Assembly (NCBI GenBank): GCA_964444885.1
Contig: CAYUIZ010000001.1
Span: forward strand, 61,235-125,234
Source of the DNA: CAYRGQ01 sp964444885
GTDB taxonomy: Bacteria; Bacteroidota; Bacteroidia; Sphingobacteriales; Sphingobacteriaceae
Length of the DNA: 64,000 nt
Reading direction: 5' to 3'
Part shown: piece after piece, positions 43,810 through 52,316 of the stretch
Numbering within the stretch: the stretch's first letter is position 1
Layout of the letters: every line of letters starts with the position of its first letter
The notes under the pieces: model-generated
The model's input: the letters and a program-made list of their open reading frames with translations, nothing else
Databases searched by the model: none
What the model was told of the DNA's origin: nothing
Translations under genes and position numbers: made by a program

Positions 43810-43950
43810 GGATGCACGACAAATTTCCCTTTTGTCATGCTGAATGAAATGAAGCATCTCACATTTTGGGTATTTTACGCCTTTAGATCCTTCCTGTCGT
43901 CAGGATGACAAAATGATTTTTGTAATGAAGGGGAAATCTGTCGTGCATCC
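43810..43950. repeat. Nested inverted-repeat element A (141 bp)
   Basis: The outer arms are GGATGCACGACAAATTTCCC (43810-43829) and, inverted, 43931-43950, matching at 19 of 20 positions. The inner arms are TTTTGTCATGCTGA (43830-43843) and TCAGGATGACAAAA (43900-43913), matching at 13 of 14. The inner unit resembles the GTCAT...ATGAC palindromic intergenic repeats found in many Bacteroidota. There is no reading frame inside. Confidence 0.75.
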
Positions 43951-43958
43951 ATCCAATG

Positions 43959-44119
43959 GGGTGCACGACAGATTTCCGCTATTGTGGAAAAACTCCTTAC
44001 AAACTATGCCGTCATCTCGACGAGGAATGAGGAGAGATCTATGGTTAAGCAGGATATGTCCACAGATTTCTCCTCCTAATGTTCTCGAAGTGACGTAAGC
44101 GGATTTTTGTCGTGCACCC
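43959..44119. repeat. Nested inverted-repeat element B (161 bp), sister of A
   Basis: The outer arms GGGTGCACGACAGATTTCC (43959-43977) and GGATTTTTGTCGTGCACCC (44101-44119) pair at 16 of 19 positions, and both resemble the arms of element A. The inner arms start GTCATCTCGA (44011) and end TCGAAGTGAC (44094). It begins 8 nt after element A, so two related elements are in tandem. Confidence 0.7.
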
Positions 44120-44159
44120 GCGAGGGGGAGGCTAGCCCGAAAGTCTTATGATTATTGCT

Positions 44160-44167
44160 TAGTTTTG
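44160..44167 (+). promoter_or_regulatory. -7 box for the iron ABC transporter operon
   Basis: TAGTTTTG matches TAnnTTTG exactly. Transcription would start near 44175, about 40 nt before the permease ATG. A small hairpin (CGCCC 44181-44185 with GGGCG 44195-44199) would lie in the leader. No clear -33 box is seen, and no convincing Fur site. Confidence 0.5.
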
Positions 44168-44214
44168 CAGGCCACGCTCCCGCCCTTGCAATATGGGCGC
44201 TGCCAGCACATGAA

Positions 44215-45849
44215 ATGGAAAAGAAAAAACTGACATATCCGTGGGTGAATGGGTGGACGATACTGGCGTTGCTGATTTTTCTACTCGTGGCTACGCCCGC
44301 ACTCACCCTCGTTATCCGGATATTTGACGGCGCGGGACCTCAGTGGCCCTATATCGCCGGGCGGCTCTTTTCGCATTACGTGCCTTCCACCTTGCTACTG
44401 CTGGGCGGCGTATCCATCCTAACCCTGATTGTGGGCGTCGGTATGGCTTGGCTGGTGTCTACCTACGCGTTTCCTGGTCGGCGTTTTTTTGAATGGGCGC
44501 TTATTCTACCCCTGTCCTTTCCCGCGTATATGATGGGCTATAGCTACGTGGGTTTGCTTGAATACACCGGTCCAGTGAATGCATTTTTGCGAAACCGCTT
44601 AGGTATGGATATCACGGGCCCCATTTTTGACATCATGAATATGTGGGGGGCGGTTTTCGTGCTTTCCATGAGCTTATTTCCTTACCTGTATGTCATTTGC
44701 CGCACTACGTTCGTGTCGCGTTCGCGGGATTTGCTTGATGCGGCGGCGATGCTTGGCAGCGGGCCGTGGCGAACATTCTGGACCGTAGCGCTCCCCATGG
44801 CGCGCCCGGCCGTCATTGCTGGGCTGGCGTTGATTGGAATGGAAGTGCTGAACGACTACGGCACGGTTAAATATTACGGTGTGGACACGTTTACGACGGG
44901 GATTTTTCGTGCCTGGTTTTCGCTGGGGGATGTCAGTACGGGCATCCGGTTGTCCGCCATTCTGATGCTTTTCGTTCTTGGGATGCTGTGGATGGAGCGC
45001 GGGCAACGGGGCAGCAAAGCGTTTGCAGGACGGAGCGGTGCGCATCGGCCGGCCAAGCGTTACCGCCTTCGTGGCGTAGGGATGGTGGCAGCTGTGGGCG
45101 CGTGCGGGGTCGTGCTGTTGCTGGCTTTTGCGTTGCCCTTGGCGCAGGTCATTTATTGGGTCAGCCTCACGGCACACCGCGTAGTGGATACCGCGTTTTG
45201 GTCCTTGGTGGGCAATAGCCTCTTTCTGGCCTTGTTTGCGGCGGTCCTGATTGTGGCTTTGGCCACGGCTTTGCTTTATGCATCGCGCATCAACCGGATT
45301 GGGTGGGTGCAGTATGCGTCGCAGTTGTCCATCTTGGGATATGCGATTCCCGGGGCGGTTATCGCGATTGGTATTTATCTGCCCGTAGTATGGGCGGATC
45401 AGTGGCTGGTGGCACTGTTTACCGGTGCCGGTGGCCTGTATCTTTCCCAGACTGTTGCCCTGCTCATCTTTGCCTATGCCGTTCGGTTTATGGCCGTGGC
45501 TTACCATGCGGTGTCCGCCGGGTTCCAGAAGATCGGTACCCATGTATCGGAAGCCGCGTTGATGCTTGGAGCCTCTCCACGACGCACCTTGTTTCGGGTG
45601 GACGTGCCCTTAATCCGGAATAGTTTGGGGGCGGGGCTATTGCTGGTCTTTGTCGATGTGATCAAGGAACTGCCGCTCACGCTGATTTTGCGACCGTTTA
45701 ATTTCCATACCTTGGCTACGCGCGCGTTTGACCTGGCCACCAACGAGCAAGTTGCCGAATCGGCCAATTTTTCGCTTTGCGTGGTGGCCGTCGGGCTGTT
45801 GCCCGTTATCCTTTTGAATAACTTAGTAAACCGGAATACCCATGAATAA
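44215..45849 (+). CDS. fbpB: Ferric-iron ABC transporter permease (FbpB/SfuB type, double module)
   Basis: A 544-residue inner-membrane permease with about 12 helices in two homologous halves, typical of FbpB/SfuB. The ABC-interaction motifs are DAAAMLGSGPWRTFWTVALP near residue 180 and EAALMLGASPRRTLFRVDVP near residue 450. The ATG at 44215 (MEKKKLTYPWVNGWTIL) is chosen over a TTG 60 nt upstream that precedes the probable transcription start. The ATPase gene overlaps its end by 8 nt. The binding protein is encoded on the opposite strand 2 kb away. Confidence 0.9.
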   Translation: MEKKKLTYPWVNGWTILALLIFLLVATPALTLVIRIFDGAGPQWPYIAGRLFSHYVPSTLLLLGGVSILTLIVGVGMAWLVSTYAFPGRRFFEWALILPLSFPAYMMGYSYVGLLEYTGPVNAFLRNRLGMDITGPIFDIMNMWGAVFVLSMSLFPYLYVICRTTFVSRSRDLLDAAAMLGSGPWRTFWTVALPMARPAVIAGLALIGMEVLNDYGTVKYYGVDTFTTGIFRAWFSLGDVSTGIRLSAILMLFVLGMLWMERGQRGSKAFAGRSGAHRPAKRYRLRGVGMVAAVGACGVVLLLAFALPLAQVIYWVSLTAHRVVDTAFWSLVGNSLFLALFAAVLIVALATALLYASRINRIGWVQYASQLSILGYAIPGAVIAIGIYLPVVWADQWLVALFTGAGGLYLSQTVALLIFAYAVRFMAVAYHAVSAGFQKIGTHVSEAALMLGASPRRTLFRVDVPLIRNSLGAGLLLVFVDVIKELPLTLILRPFNFHTLATRAFDLATNEQVAESANFSLCVVAVGLLPVILLNNLVNRNTHE

Positions 45850-46894
45850 CCCTCTTTTGCAGGTCAACGGCATTAGTAAACGCTACCGCAGCGGGGCAGC
45901 CTATGCGGTATGGCGGGCAGCATTTGAGCTGTTCCCCGGCGAGTTGCTGGCGTTGGTCGGCGAGAGCGGTTCAGGAAAAACAACACTCCTGCGCATGATC
46001 GCTGGTCTGGAACAGCCGGACGAAGGGTCCATTGCATTAGGCGGGCACGCGCTAGTCGACGGAAAGAAGGCCGTGCCTCCCCATGAGCGTGGCATCGGGC
46101 TGCTCTTTCAGGATTATGCATTGTTTCCACACCTGACCATCTTCGAAAACATTGCTTTCGGACTGCGTGCCCTGTCCAAAAAGGACCAAGTGGCGCGCGT
46201 GAACGACATGATGGCCGTGACAGGCTTGGCGGTGGACGGCACGCGCTACCCCCACGAATTATCAGGCGGCCAACAGCAACGCGTTGCCCTAGCCCGTGCG
46301 TTGGCGGCGCATCCGCGCCTCTTGCTGCTCGACGAGCCGTTCAGCAATTTGGATACCATCCTGCGCGAACAAATACGGGAAGAGGTGAAGGAGATTATTG
46401 CCAAAACGGGCACCACGGCTATCCTAGTGACGCATGACATCAAAGATGCCTTGGGCATGGCTGACCGGATTGCGGTGATGGACCACGGCTGTTTGTTGCA
46501 AATTGATACGCCGGGCGCGATTTACCACCGGCCGGTGAATGAGTATGTGGCGCGGCTCTTTGGGAAATTCAACGTGCTGGACGCGCGGCTGGAAGACGGC
46601 ATGCTGCAAACGGGCTTTGGTGCTGTTCCCTTCCCCCCGGCCGAGCGGGGACGTACCGCCGTTTCCCGGATCTGTTTCCGGCCAGAGCAAGCACAACTAA
46701 CCCTTTCGGAAGGCGGCAGTTTATCGGGTGTGGTGCGCTCCTGCGCATTTTGCGGCGATCGCTGGCAGCTTCGGCTGGACGATCTGGGCAACAAGGGCGA
46801 GTCGATCTTTATTGATTGCAAAGATGCGGGCCATTTTTCCCCTGGCGACCGCGTCGAGTTCACCTTGTCCGGTTTCAGCCCGTGGGATCGGTAA
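45842..46894 (+). CDS. fbpC: Ferric-iron ABC transporter ATP-binding protein (FbpC type)
   Basis: A 350-residue ATPase. Walker A GESGSGKTT is at about 40-48, the signature LSGGQQQR near 140, Walker B LLLLDEPFSNLD near 160 and the H-loop VTHD near 197. The C-terminal ~110 residues form a TOBE-like regulatory domain (RICFRPEQAQL) as in FbpC/MalK-type ATPases. It energises the FbpB-like permease, whose gene it overlaps by 8 nt. Confidence 0.92.
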   Translation: MNNPLLQVNGISKRYRSGAAYAVWRAAFELFPGELLALVGESGSGKTTLLRMIAGLEQPDEGSIALGGHALVDGKKAVPPHERGIGLLFQDYALFPHLTIFENIAFGLRALSKKDQVARVNDMMAVTGLAVDGTRYPHELSGGQQQRVALARALAAHPRLLLLDEPFSNLDTILREQIREEVKEIIAKTGTTAILVTHDIKDALGMADRIAVMDHGCLLQIDTPGAIYHRPVNEYVARLFGKFNVLDARLEDGMLQTGFGAVPFPPAERGRTAVSRICFRPEQAQLTLSEGGSLSGVVRSCAFCGDRWQLRLDDLGNKGESIFIDCKDAGHFSPGDRVEFTLSGFSPWDR

Positions 46895-46898
46895 GGTG

Positions 46899-46928
46899 TG
46901 GCCGATAGCCTAGCAACGCTACCGGCCA
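46899..46928. terminator. Hairpin between convergent iron-transport genes
   Basis: TGGCCGATAGC (46899-46909) pairs with GCTACCGGCCA (46918-46928) at 10 of 11 positions, with an 8-nt loop. There is no T-run on either side. It lies exactly between the ATPase gene and the convergent binding-protein gene and could stop or stabilise both transcripts. Confidence 0.5.
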
Positions 46929-46934
46929 TGCGCC

Positions 46935-47960
46935 TTAGTTCCAACCAACCAAGTCAAATACCTTGATCGCCTGTTCGTTGTATTCGCCCAAGAGCGAAAG
47001 GTTGATGCTGTCGCGTTTGAACGTTCCCCATTCCTCCAGTAAATCAGCCATTTGCACGTTGGGGTTTAGCGGGTATTCGTAGTTGGCCATCGCCAGCTTT
47101 TGCTGCACCGCTTCGCTCAGCAGGAATTCCGCGAGCTGCACGGCATTTTCCTTGTTTTTGGCATGTTTGGCTATGCCAAATCCGCTGACATTGACGTGGG
47201 TACCCCGATTGCTTTGGTTCGGAAACACGATACCCACCGCCGCGCCTGCCTTGCGCTCTTCCTCATTGTCGCTATTGAGCAGCTGTCCGATATAATATGT
47301 ATTGACGATGGTCAGGTCGCCCTCGCCGCCGGCAATCGCCTTGACTTGGTCGCGGTCGCTTCCTTTCGGCGCGCGCGCAAAGTTCGCAACGACGCCTTTT
47401 GCCCATTCCGTCGCTTGTTCTTCGCCTTTGGCTGCAACGATGGAAGCGAGTAAAGACTGGTTATACACGTTGTCTGAGGAGCGGACCAATACCCGCCCTT
47501 TCCATTTCGGGTCCGCTAAGTCGGCGTAATCACTGATTTCAGCCGGGTCAACCCGGTCTTTGGCATAAGCAATAATCCGTGCACGCGTGGTCATCCCGTA
47601 CCAAAAACCTTCGGGCTGTCGGTATTGTTCGGGCACTACCGACGTCAGAAAGTCCGAGTCAAAAGCCTGCAGCAGGCCCTTGGCATGGGCCCGGTTGAGG
47701 CGGCCTGCATCGACAGTAATGAGCAAGTCGGCGGGCGAGTTTTCCCCTTCCGTTTCCATGCGTTGGATGAGCTCATCCGCGCTCGCGTTGATTACATTCA
47801 CCTTGATGCCCGTCTCTTCCGTAAACAGGGTAAAAATTCCCTGGTCTACGGCGTAATGCCGATGTGTGTACACGTTCACGGTATCGCCCTCGTGCCGGGT
47901 TTGGCAGGAAAGGACAGCCACTGCGGCAAATGCAAAGACGGAAAATGTTAGTTTTTTCAT
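46935..47960 (-). CDS. fbpA: Ferric-iron ABC transporter substrate-binding lipoprotein (FbpA type)
   Basis: A 341-residue periplasmic binding protein, anchored as a lipoprotein (lipobox AVLSC at about 15-19). VNVYTHRHYAVDQGIF and the tyrosine pair in NTYYIGQL fit FbpA/FutA ferric-binding proteins, in which adjacent Tyr residues bind Fe(III). It delivers iron to the FbpB/FbpC-like permease and ATPase encoded convergently downstream. A perfect -7 box on its strand is at 48034-48041. Confidence 0.92.
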   Translation of the reverse strand: MKKLTFSVFAFAAVAVLSCQTRHEGDTVNVYTHRHYAVDQGIFTLFTEETGIKVNVINASADELIQRMETEGENSPADLLITVDAGRLNRAHAKGLLQAFDSDFLTSVVPEQYRQPEGFWYGMTTRARIIAYAKDRVDPAEISDYADLADPKWKGRVLVRSSDNVYNQSLLASIVAAKGEEQATEWAKGVVANFARAPKGSDRDQVKAIAGGEGDLTIVNTYYIGQLLNSDNEEERKAGAAVGIVFPNQSNRGTHVNVSGFGIAKHAKNKENAVQLAEFLLSEAVQQKLAMANYEYPLNPNVQMADLLEEWGTFKRDSINLSLLGEYNEQAIKVFDLVGWN

Positions 47961-48033
47961 GATGCGTTCTTTTTGTGTATGGTGTAAGACGGGCTGATTA
48001 CCCTATTTTAATTTAGACTGAGTTAAAGTAATG

Positions 48034-48041
48034 CAAACATA
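48034..48041 (-). promoter_or_regulatory. -7 box of the FbpA-like gene
   Basis: CAAACATA on the + strand reads TATGTTTG on the coding strand, an exact TAnnTTTG match. Transcription would start near 48027, giving a leader of about 65 nt. The -33 position has no TTTG. Confidence 0.5.
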
Positions 48042-48234
48042 AGGAACCTGCATTACATTTGGCGAATAAAATGGAAAGTGCTGGGGTATACCTGCATACG
48101 GTAAGGCACGTAGGTTGCCGGCTGGCCTAGTCGGCGGTAAGGCCACGTCGGGGGAAGGAAGGCTAACGGCCGCTGGAGGAGGGGCCGCTTCGCAGGCTGG
48201 TTCTTTTCGCTTGCGCACCAAAATCGTGGATTTA

Positions 48235-48248
48235 TGCAAACGATTGAT
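48235..48248. promoter_or_regulatory. LacI/GalR-type operator, site 1
   Basis: TGCAAACGATTGAT resembles the LacI-family consensus TGnAAnCGnTTnCA with a central CG. Its centre is 32 bp from that of site 2. The sites lie between the divergent FbpA-like gene and the APH kinase gene. No LacI-family regulator gene is present in the window. Confidence 0.5.
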
Positions 48249-48266
48249 TGTGTTTGGTAGTTTTTG

Positions 48267-48280
48267 TGCAATCGATTGTG
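48267..48280. promoter_or_regulatory. LacI/GalR-type operator, site 2
   Basis: TGCAATCGATTGTG contains the perfect palindrome CAATCGATTG with a central CG, and matches a symmetric LacI-type operator at 12 of 14 positions. TGTGTTTG (48249-48256), a weak -7-like box, lies between the two sites. Confidence 0.5.
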
Positions 48281-48303
48281 TCGCCTGGGGGACGGTTCCG
48301 GAG

Positions 48304-48333
48304 TTCGTATTCTTAGGGGATTATTTTATATTG
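48304..48333 (+). promoter_or_regulatory. Candidate promoter of the APH kinase gene
   Basis: TTCG (48304-48307) and TATATTG (48327-48333) are 19 nt apart and resemble the -33/-7 boxes. Transcription would start near 48341, about 38 nt before the ATG. The two LacI-type operators are just upstream. Confidence 0.4.
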
Positions 48334-48378
48334 CACCGAAATTCTGATATAACTAACGAAGTCAATTCCCCTTTTGCA

Positions 48379-49515
48379 ATGAGTGAAATATTGAGGCTGC
48401 TGGAGGCGGCTACTGCGTTTGACTTGGCTACCACGCCCCGTCATGCACATGCTTTCGGCTCAGGCCACATCAACGATACCTACCGCGTTTGGGGGGACGA
48501 TGAGTCCCAGCCACCTTACCTACTGCAGCGCATCAACCACAACGTATTTCCGGGCGTAGCCGAGCTGATGGCCAATATGCAACTGGTGACGGAGCACTTG
48601 AAGGGGAAGATTGCCATGTCAGGCGAGGGACATCCGGAACTGAACGTGCTTACCATCGTCCACACGCACGACGGGCGCTTGTTCCACCAGGATGCGGACG
48701 GCAATTACTGGCGCATGTTCCTTTTGCTGGAAAATACCCGTTCCTATGATATCGTCACCAGCGAGCAGCAGGCGCGGGAAGGCGGGCGCGCGTTTGGCTT
48801 GTTCCAGCTTATGTTGTCCGATATGGACGCACAACGCATTTACGAGGTTATTCCGGGTTTCCACCATATTGGCAAGCGTCTGGATGCGCTTAAACGTGCC
48901 ATCGAAGCGGATAAGCTCGGCCGGGCAAGCGGATGCCAGGACGTCATCGATTTTGCGCTGGCACGTGAGGAACGCATGCATACCATTCTGCGTATGGGAG
49001 AATGCGGCGAATTGCCGTTGCGTATCACCCACAACGATACCAAGTTTAACAACGTGCTGTTGGACGATCAGGACAAGGCCCAGTGCGTCATCGATCTGGA
49101 TACCGTGATGCCGGGCTACGTAGCCTATGACTTTGGCGACGCCATCCGTACAATCATTAACAGCGCGGCCGAAGATGAAGCCGATCTGTCGAAAATCACG
49201 CTCAATATCCCATTTTTTCAAGCCTATACGGAAGGCTATTTTTCCCATGCCGCGAAGTTTCTAACGCCAGCTGAAGTGTTTTCCCTGCTAGAAGGGGTGC
49301 TCTTGTTGCCATACATTATCGGTGTGCGTTTCCTGACGGACCACCTGGAAGGGGACCATTATTTCAAGACGCATCAGGAGGGCCACAACTTGCAGCGTGC
49401 CCGGACGCAGTTCCACCTGGTGGCACAGCTTGAAGCCGCGGAAGATACAATGAAAGGAATTATTGGTAAAATTGCGCAAGCCCATGAACTCATTCCGGAC
49501 ACGAATGGGCAATGA
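48379..49515 (+). CDS. APH-fold sugar kinase (N-acetylhexosamine 1-kinase-like)
   Basis: A 378-residue cytosolic kinase with the aminoglycoside phosphotransferase fold. GSGHINDTYRV forms the nucleotide-binding loop, THNDTKFNNVL the catalytic loop and CVIDLDTVMPGYVAYDFGDAIR the metal-binding loop. This sequence type is closer to bacterial N-acetylhexosamine 1-kinases than to resistance enzymes. A longer TTG-started frame exists, but the ATG at 48379 fits the family N-terminus and sits below the promoter. Two LacI-type operators upstream support sugar-responsive control. The CBM9-like gene follows after 58 nt. Confidence 0.82.
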   Translation: MSEILRLLEAATAFDLATTPRHAHAFGSGHINDTYRVWGDDESQPPYLLQRINHNVFPGVAELMANMQLVTEHLKGKIAMSGEGHPELNVLTIVHTHDGRLFHQDADGNYWRMFLLLENTRSYDIVTSEQQAREGGRAFGLFQLMLSDMDAQRIYEVIPGFHHIGKRLDALKRAIEADKLGRASGCQDVIDFALAREERMHTILRMGECGELPLRITHNDTKFNNVLLDDQDKAQCVIDLDTVMPGYVAYDFGDAIRTIINSAAEDEADLSKITLNIPFFQAYTEGYFSHAAKFLTPAEVFSLLEGVLLLPYIIGVRFLTDHLEGDHYFKTHQEGHNLQRARTQFHLVAQLEAAEDTMKGIIGKIAQAHELIPDTNGQ

Positions 49516-49573
49516 TGCGCCTGCGAAGGGGTCTCGTCCATCGCCGGAGGCGGCCCATGGATTTGTCCCGCTG

Positions 49574-50227
49574 ATGAAGACCTTAACGATATCCTTTTTG
49601 CCTGGCCTGCGTTATGACGCCCCGTTCGAAGCCCTGGACGCCGCACTCGATGCGGTGCCGCCAGCCCCGATTGCGGAAGTGCCGTGGGAGGCGTATCCCT
49701 ACCTGCCCGAGGTCAACGTTCGCATGGGTTACCTGGCGGATGGGTTGGTGTTGCGCTATTGCGTATCCGAGGAGGTCGCACAGGCGCATTACAGAAATAC
49801 GCACGACCCCGTACACAAAGACAGCTGCGCCGAATTCTTCGTCTCTTTTGACCAGGGGGCACACTATTACAATCTGGAAATAAATTGCCTGGGTACGCGG
49901 ATGATGGCCTACGGCAAAGACGTGGTGCCCCAGCGGACGAAGCTGCCTGTACCGTTGGTGGAATCGATCCGGGTGCATACCAGCGTGGACGAAAGCAGGC
50001 CCTTGGTCGACCAAGGGGAGTGGGAGCTGCTCGTTGTGGTGCCCCTAGCGGTTTTCATCCACGAACCGAATTTGGATCTGGCCGGTAAGACGCTTTTAGG
50101 TAATTTTTATAAATGCGGGGATGATTTGCCGACGCCGCATTACGTGGCGTGGAACCACGTGGACTTCCCTACGCCTAGTTTCCATCAGCCCACCTCCTTC
50201 GGACGCCTCGTCTTCGCAGCGCCGTGA
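49574..50227 (+). CDS. CBM9-like (carbohydrate-binding family 9) domain protein
   Basis: A 217-residue protein made of a single CBM9-like beta-sandwich domain. GYLADGLVLRYCVSE, KDSCAEFFVSFDQGAHYYNLEINCLG and the late GNFYKCGDDLPTPHYVAW block are typical. No signal peptide is seen from the ATG at 49574 (MKTLTISFLPGL); an upstream TTG at 49463 and ATGs at 49484 and 49505 would overlap the kinase gene. Such stand-alone proteins are common in Bacteroidota sugar loci and have no settled function. It is probably cotranscribed with the APH kinase. Confidence 0.75.
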   Translation: MKTLTISFLPGLRYDAPFEALDAALDAVPPAPIAEVPWEAYPYLPEVNVRMGYLADGLVLRYCVSEEVAQAHYRNTHDPVHKDSCAEFFVSFDQGAHYYNLEINCLGTRMMAYGKDVVPQRTKLPVPLVESIRVHTSVDESRPLVDQGEWELLVVVPLAVFIHEPNLDLAGKTLLGNFYKCGDDLPTPHYVAWNHVDFPTPSFHQPTSFGRLVFAAP

Positions 50228-50250
50228 CCGGAACAGGCAACGAATGGATA

Positions 50251-50312
50251 CAAAAAATTCCTTATTCCAGCACGCAATCCGCGTACACGCGGGCAGGCCG
50301 AAATAAGGAATT
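50251..50312 (-). terminator. Terminator after the DUF2853 gene
   Basis: AATTCCTTATT (50256-50266) and AATAAGGAATT (50302-50312) form a perfect 11-bp stem. The A-run at 50252-50257 gives a U-tract on the minus transcript. A second perfect 6-bp hairpin, CCGCGT-AC-ACGCGG (50279-50292), sits in the loop. Confidence 0.75.
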
Positions 50313-50332
50313 CGTGCTAGACTGTTTGTTGT

Positions 50333-50671
50333 TTATTGGTAAACAGATTCTTTTTTGAAAGTCTTGGTCAGCAGGGCGTAGAAGATGACGCGGTATTTGT
50401 TGCGGTTGGATACACCCACCTGTTCGATTGTTGCCTGAATGGCATCATCCAGTTCCTTGCCGTCCTTCAATCCCAGTTTTTTGATCAGGAAGTTCTGCTT
50501 GACGCGCGCTAGCTCGGCGGAGTCTGAGGAGGCAATGGTTTCGGCGTCAGCGTTGTAAATCGAAGGACCCAGGCCTTTTGCCACGGCGGTAAGCAGTGCG
50601 GTGTCGATGTTCAGACCCAGCTTTTTTACTTCTGCCTCGTATTTGGCAATTAATTCATCAAATTTACTCAT
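50333..50671 (-). CDS. DUF2853 family protein
   Basis: A 112-residue soluble, mostly helical protein matching DUF2853 along its length (MSKFDELIAKYEAEVKKLGL, then LARVKQNFLIKKLGL and NRNKYRVIFYALL). The family is common in Bacteroidota and has no known function. It is monocistronic, with a TATTTTAG -7-like box at 50710-50717 on its strand and a terminator downstream. Confidence 0.85.
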   Translation of the reverse strand: MSKFDELIAKYEAEVKKLGLNIDTALLTAVAKGLGPSIYNADAETIASSDSAELARVKQNFLIKKLGLKDGKELDDAIQATIEQVGVSNRNKYRVIFYALLTKTFKKESVYQ

Positions 50672-51020
50672 AATGCATGTGGTTTAATGGAAACGTAATT
50701 ACTTTCGCACTAAAATACGTATTTATTCGGGTATGTGAAATAGTTGCGCGATTTTCAGACCGACGCGGGGAAGTTCTATCATACGTATAGCGCTGGGCCA
50801 ACTGCTCGTGCGAATGATGAAGGGCACGAAGATTTTGGTGCATGTTTTTGTAGCATAGCGGACAAAAACCGTGACAGAATCCAACGATAGTGAAAAACGA
50901 TTTCCCCTGCGGGAATGAACTTGCTGTACGTGCCAACCCAAATTTATGCTTATCTTCGGGAAACCTCGCCAGGTGGGACGCGAGTCCCCTAATCTGGCCG
51001 AAACCGACGCTTTTAGATAA

Positions 51021-52295
51021 ATGACCAACATGCCAAACGACACCCAAATTAAATGCCCTACGTGCAGCACGACGATTGACGTGCAAGATATCCTCGCCCA
51101 CCAACTGGAAGACGAGATCAAGCAAAAATACCAAGCCCAGCTGGCCACCGAACGGGAACGGCACGAGCAGCAACAAGCAAAGCTGCAGCAGGATCGCGAA
51201 GCCTTCGAAGAGAAAAAGAAGCAGGAAAACGAATTGTTCCAGCAACGGCTGGAGGCCAAGTTGAAGGAGGAGAAAAAGGCGATGGAAGGGCAGGTGAAAG
51301 CCCAAATGCAGGCCGACCTGGCGGAACAGTACGAGGCGCTGCAACGCGAGCTTCGGGAAAAGTCCGAACAAATCAAGGAGCTGCACCGTACCAAGGCCCA
51401 AATCGAGCAGCTGAAGCGCGAGAAGGAAGAAATACGGGAGGTGGTCGCCCTGGATCTGCAGCGAAAAATGAACGAACAACTCCAAGGCGAGCGCGAACGG
51501 ATCAAGAAATTGGAAGAGGAGCGAAACGAGCTTCGCGTGCGTGAGCTGCAGAAACAACTGGATGACCAGAAAAAGCTGACCGAAGAAATGAAACGCAAGC
51601 AGGAGCAGGGATCCATGCAGCTGCAGGGCGAGGTGCAGGAGCTGGCGATCGAGGAGTGGTTGGCGCTGCAGTTTCCGCTCGACAGCATCGAGGAGATAAA
51701 AAAGGGTGCGCGCGGCGGCGATTGTATCCAAGTCGTTAATACCCACACCCGGGTCAACTGCGGCAAGATTTACTACGAGAGCAAGCGGACCAAGGACTTT
51801 CAGCCCAGCTGGATTGAGAAATTCAAGTCCGACATGCGCGAGAAAGGAGCCGACGTCGGCGTGCTGGTAACGGATGCCATGCCCGCCGGATTTGAACGAA
51901 TGGGCATCAAGGACGGCGTCTGGGTGTGCACCTACGAAGAATTTAAAGGCTTGTGCGCCGTGCTTCGCGAAACGGTCATCCAGATTAGCTTAGCGGTGGC
52001 CTCCCAAGAAAATAAAGGGGACAAAATGCACATGCTCTATGATTTTCTGACCAGCAGCAGCTTCCGCATGCAGGTTGAAGCCATCGTTGAAGGCTTTTCC
52101 TGTATGAAAACCGAATTGGAGAAAGAGAAGCGCGCCATGCAGCGGATTTGGAAGGAACGCGAAAAGCAAATCGATAAGGTGGTGACCAATACCATCGATA
52201 TGTATGGTTCTATCCGCGGCATCGCCGGCAACGCCATACAGCCCGTGCAAGCACTGGAATTGCCTGGCGGGGAGGATGAAGCGGATGATGGGTAG
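51021..52295 (+). CDS. DUF2130 family coiled-coil protein
   Basis: A 424-residue DUF2130 protein. An N-terminal Cys pair (IKCPTCST) could bind zinc. A highly charged coiled coil spans ~30-205. The C-terminal globular domain has GGDCIQVVNTHTRVNCGKIYYESKRTKDFQPSWIEKFK, which resembles restriction-endonuclease-type folds of the RmuC sort (E-x-K in YESKRTK). The function is unproven; a role with nucleic acids is plausible. The Lys/Glu-rich coil creates long antisense frames that are not genes. It faces QueA convergently. Confidence 0.85.
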   Translation: MTNMPNDTQIKCPTCSTTIDVQDILAHQLEDEIKQKYQAQLATERERHEQQQAKLQQDREAFEEKKKQENELFQQRLEAKLKEEKKAMEGQVKAQMQADLAEQYEALQRELREKSEQIKELHRTKAQIEQLKREKEEIREVVALDLQRKMNEQLQGERERIKKLEEERNELRVRELQKQLDDQKKLTEEMKRKQEQGSMQLQGEVQELAIEEWLALQFPLDSIEEIKKGARGGDCIQVVNTHTRVNCGKIYYESKRTKDFQPSWIEKFKSDMREKGADVGVLVTDAMPAGFERMGIKDGVWVCTYEEFKGLCAVLRETVIQISLAVASQENKGDKMHMLYDFLTSSSFRMQVEAIVEGFSCMKTELEKEKRAMQRIWKEREKQIDKVVTNTIDMYGSIRGIAGNAIQPVQALELPGGEDEADDG

Positions 52296-52316
52296 TGATT
52301 CGCGGACAAAATCTGA

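Noticed and set aside
44140..44165. Fur box upstream of the iron transporter
   Set aside because: The AT-rich stretch has only a loose similarity to the Fur consensus and no convincing inverted repeat.
48115..48378. 88-residue N-terminal extension of the APH kinase starting at a TTG
   Set aside because: It crosses the two LacI-type operators and the likely promoter and does not resemble the family N-terminus.
48379..49515. Aminoglycoside resistance gene
   Set aside because: The APH fold is shared by many kinases. The sequence type and the sugar-operator context fit a sugar kinase better.
50664..51766. Two frames of 360 and 347 residues on the minus strand, very rich in Leu/Phe or Ser/Cys
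   Set aside because: They mirror the Lys/Glu/Gln-rich coiled coil of the DUF2130 protein on the + strand. Low-complexity composition explains them.
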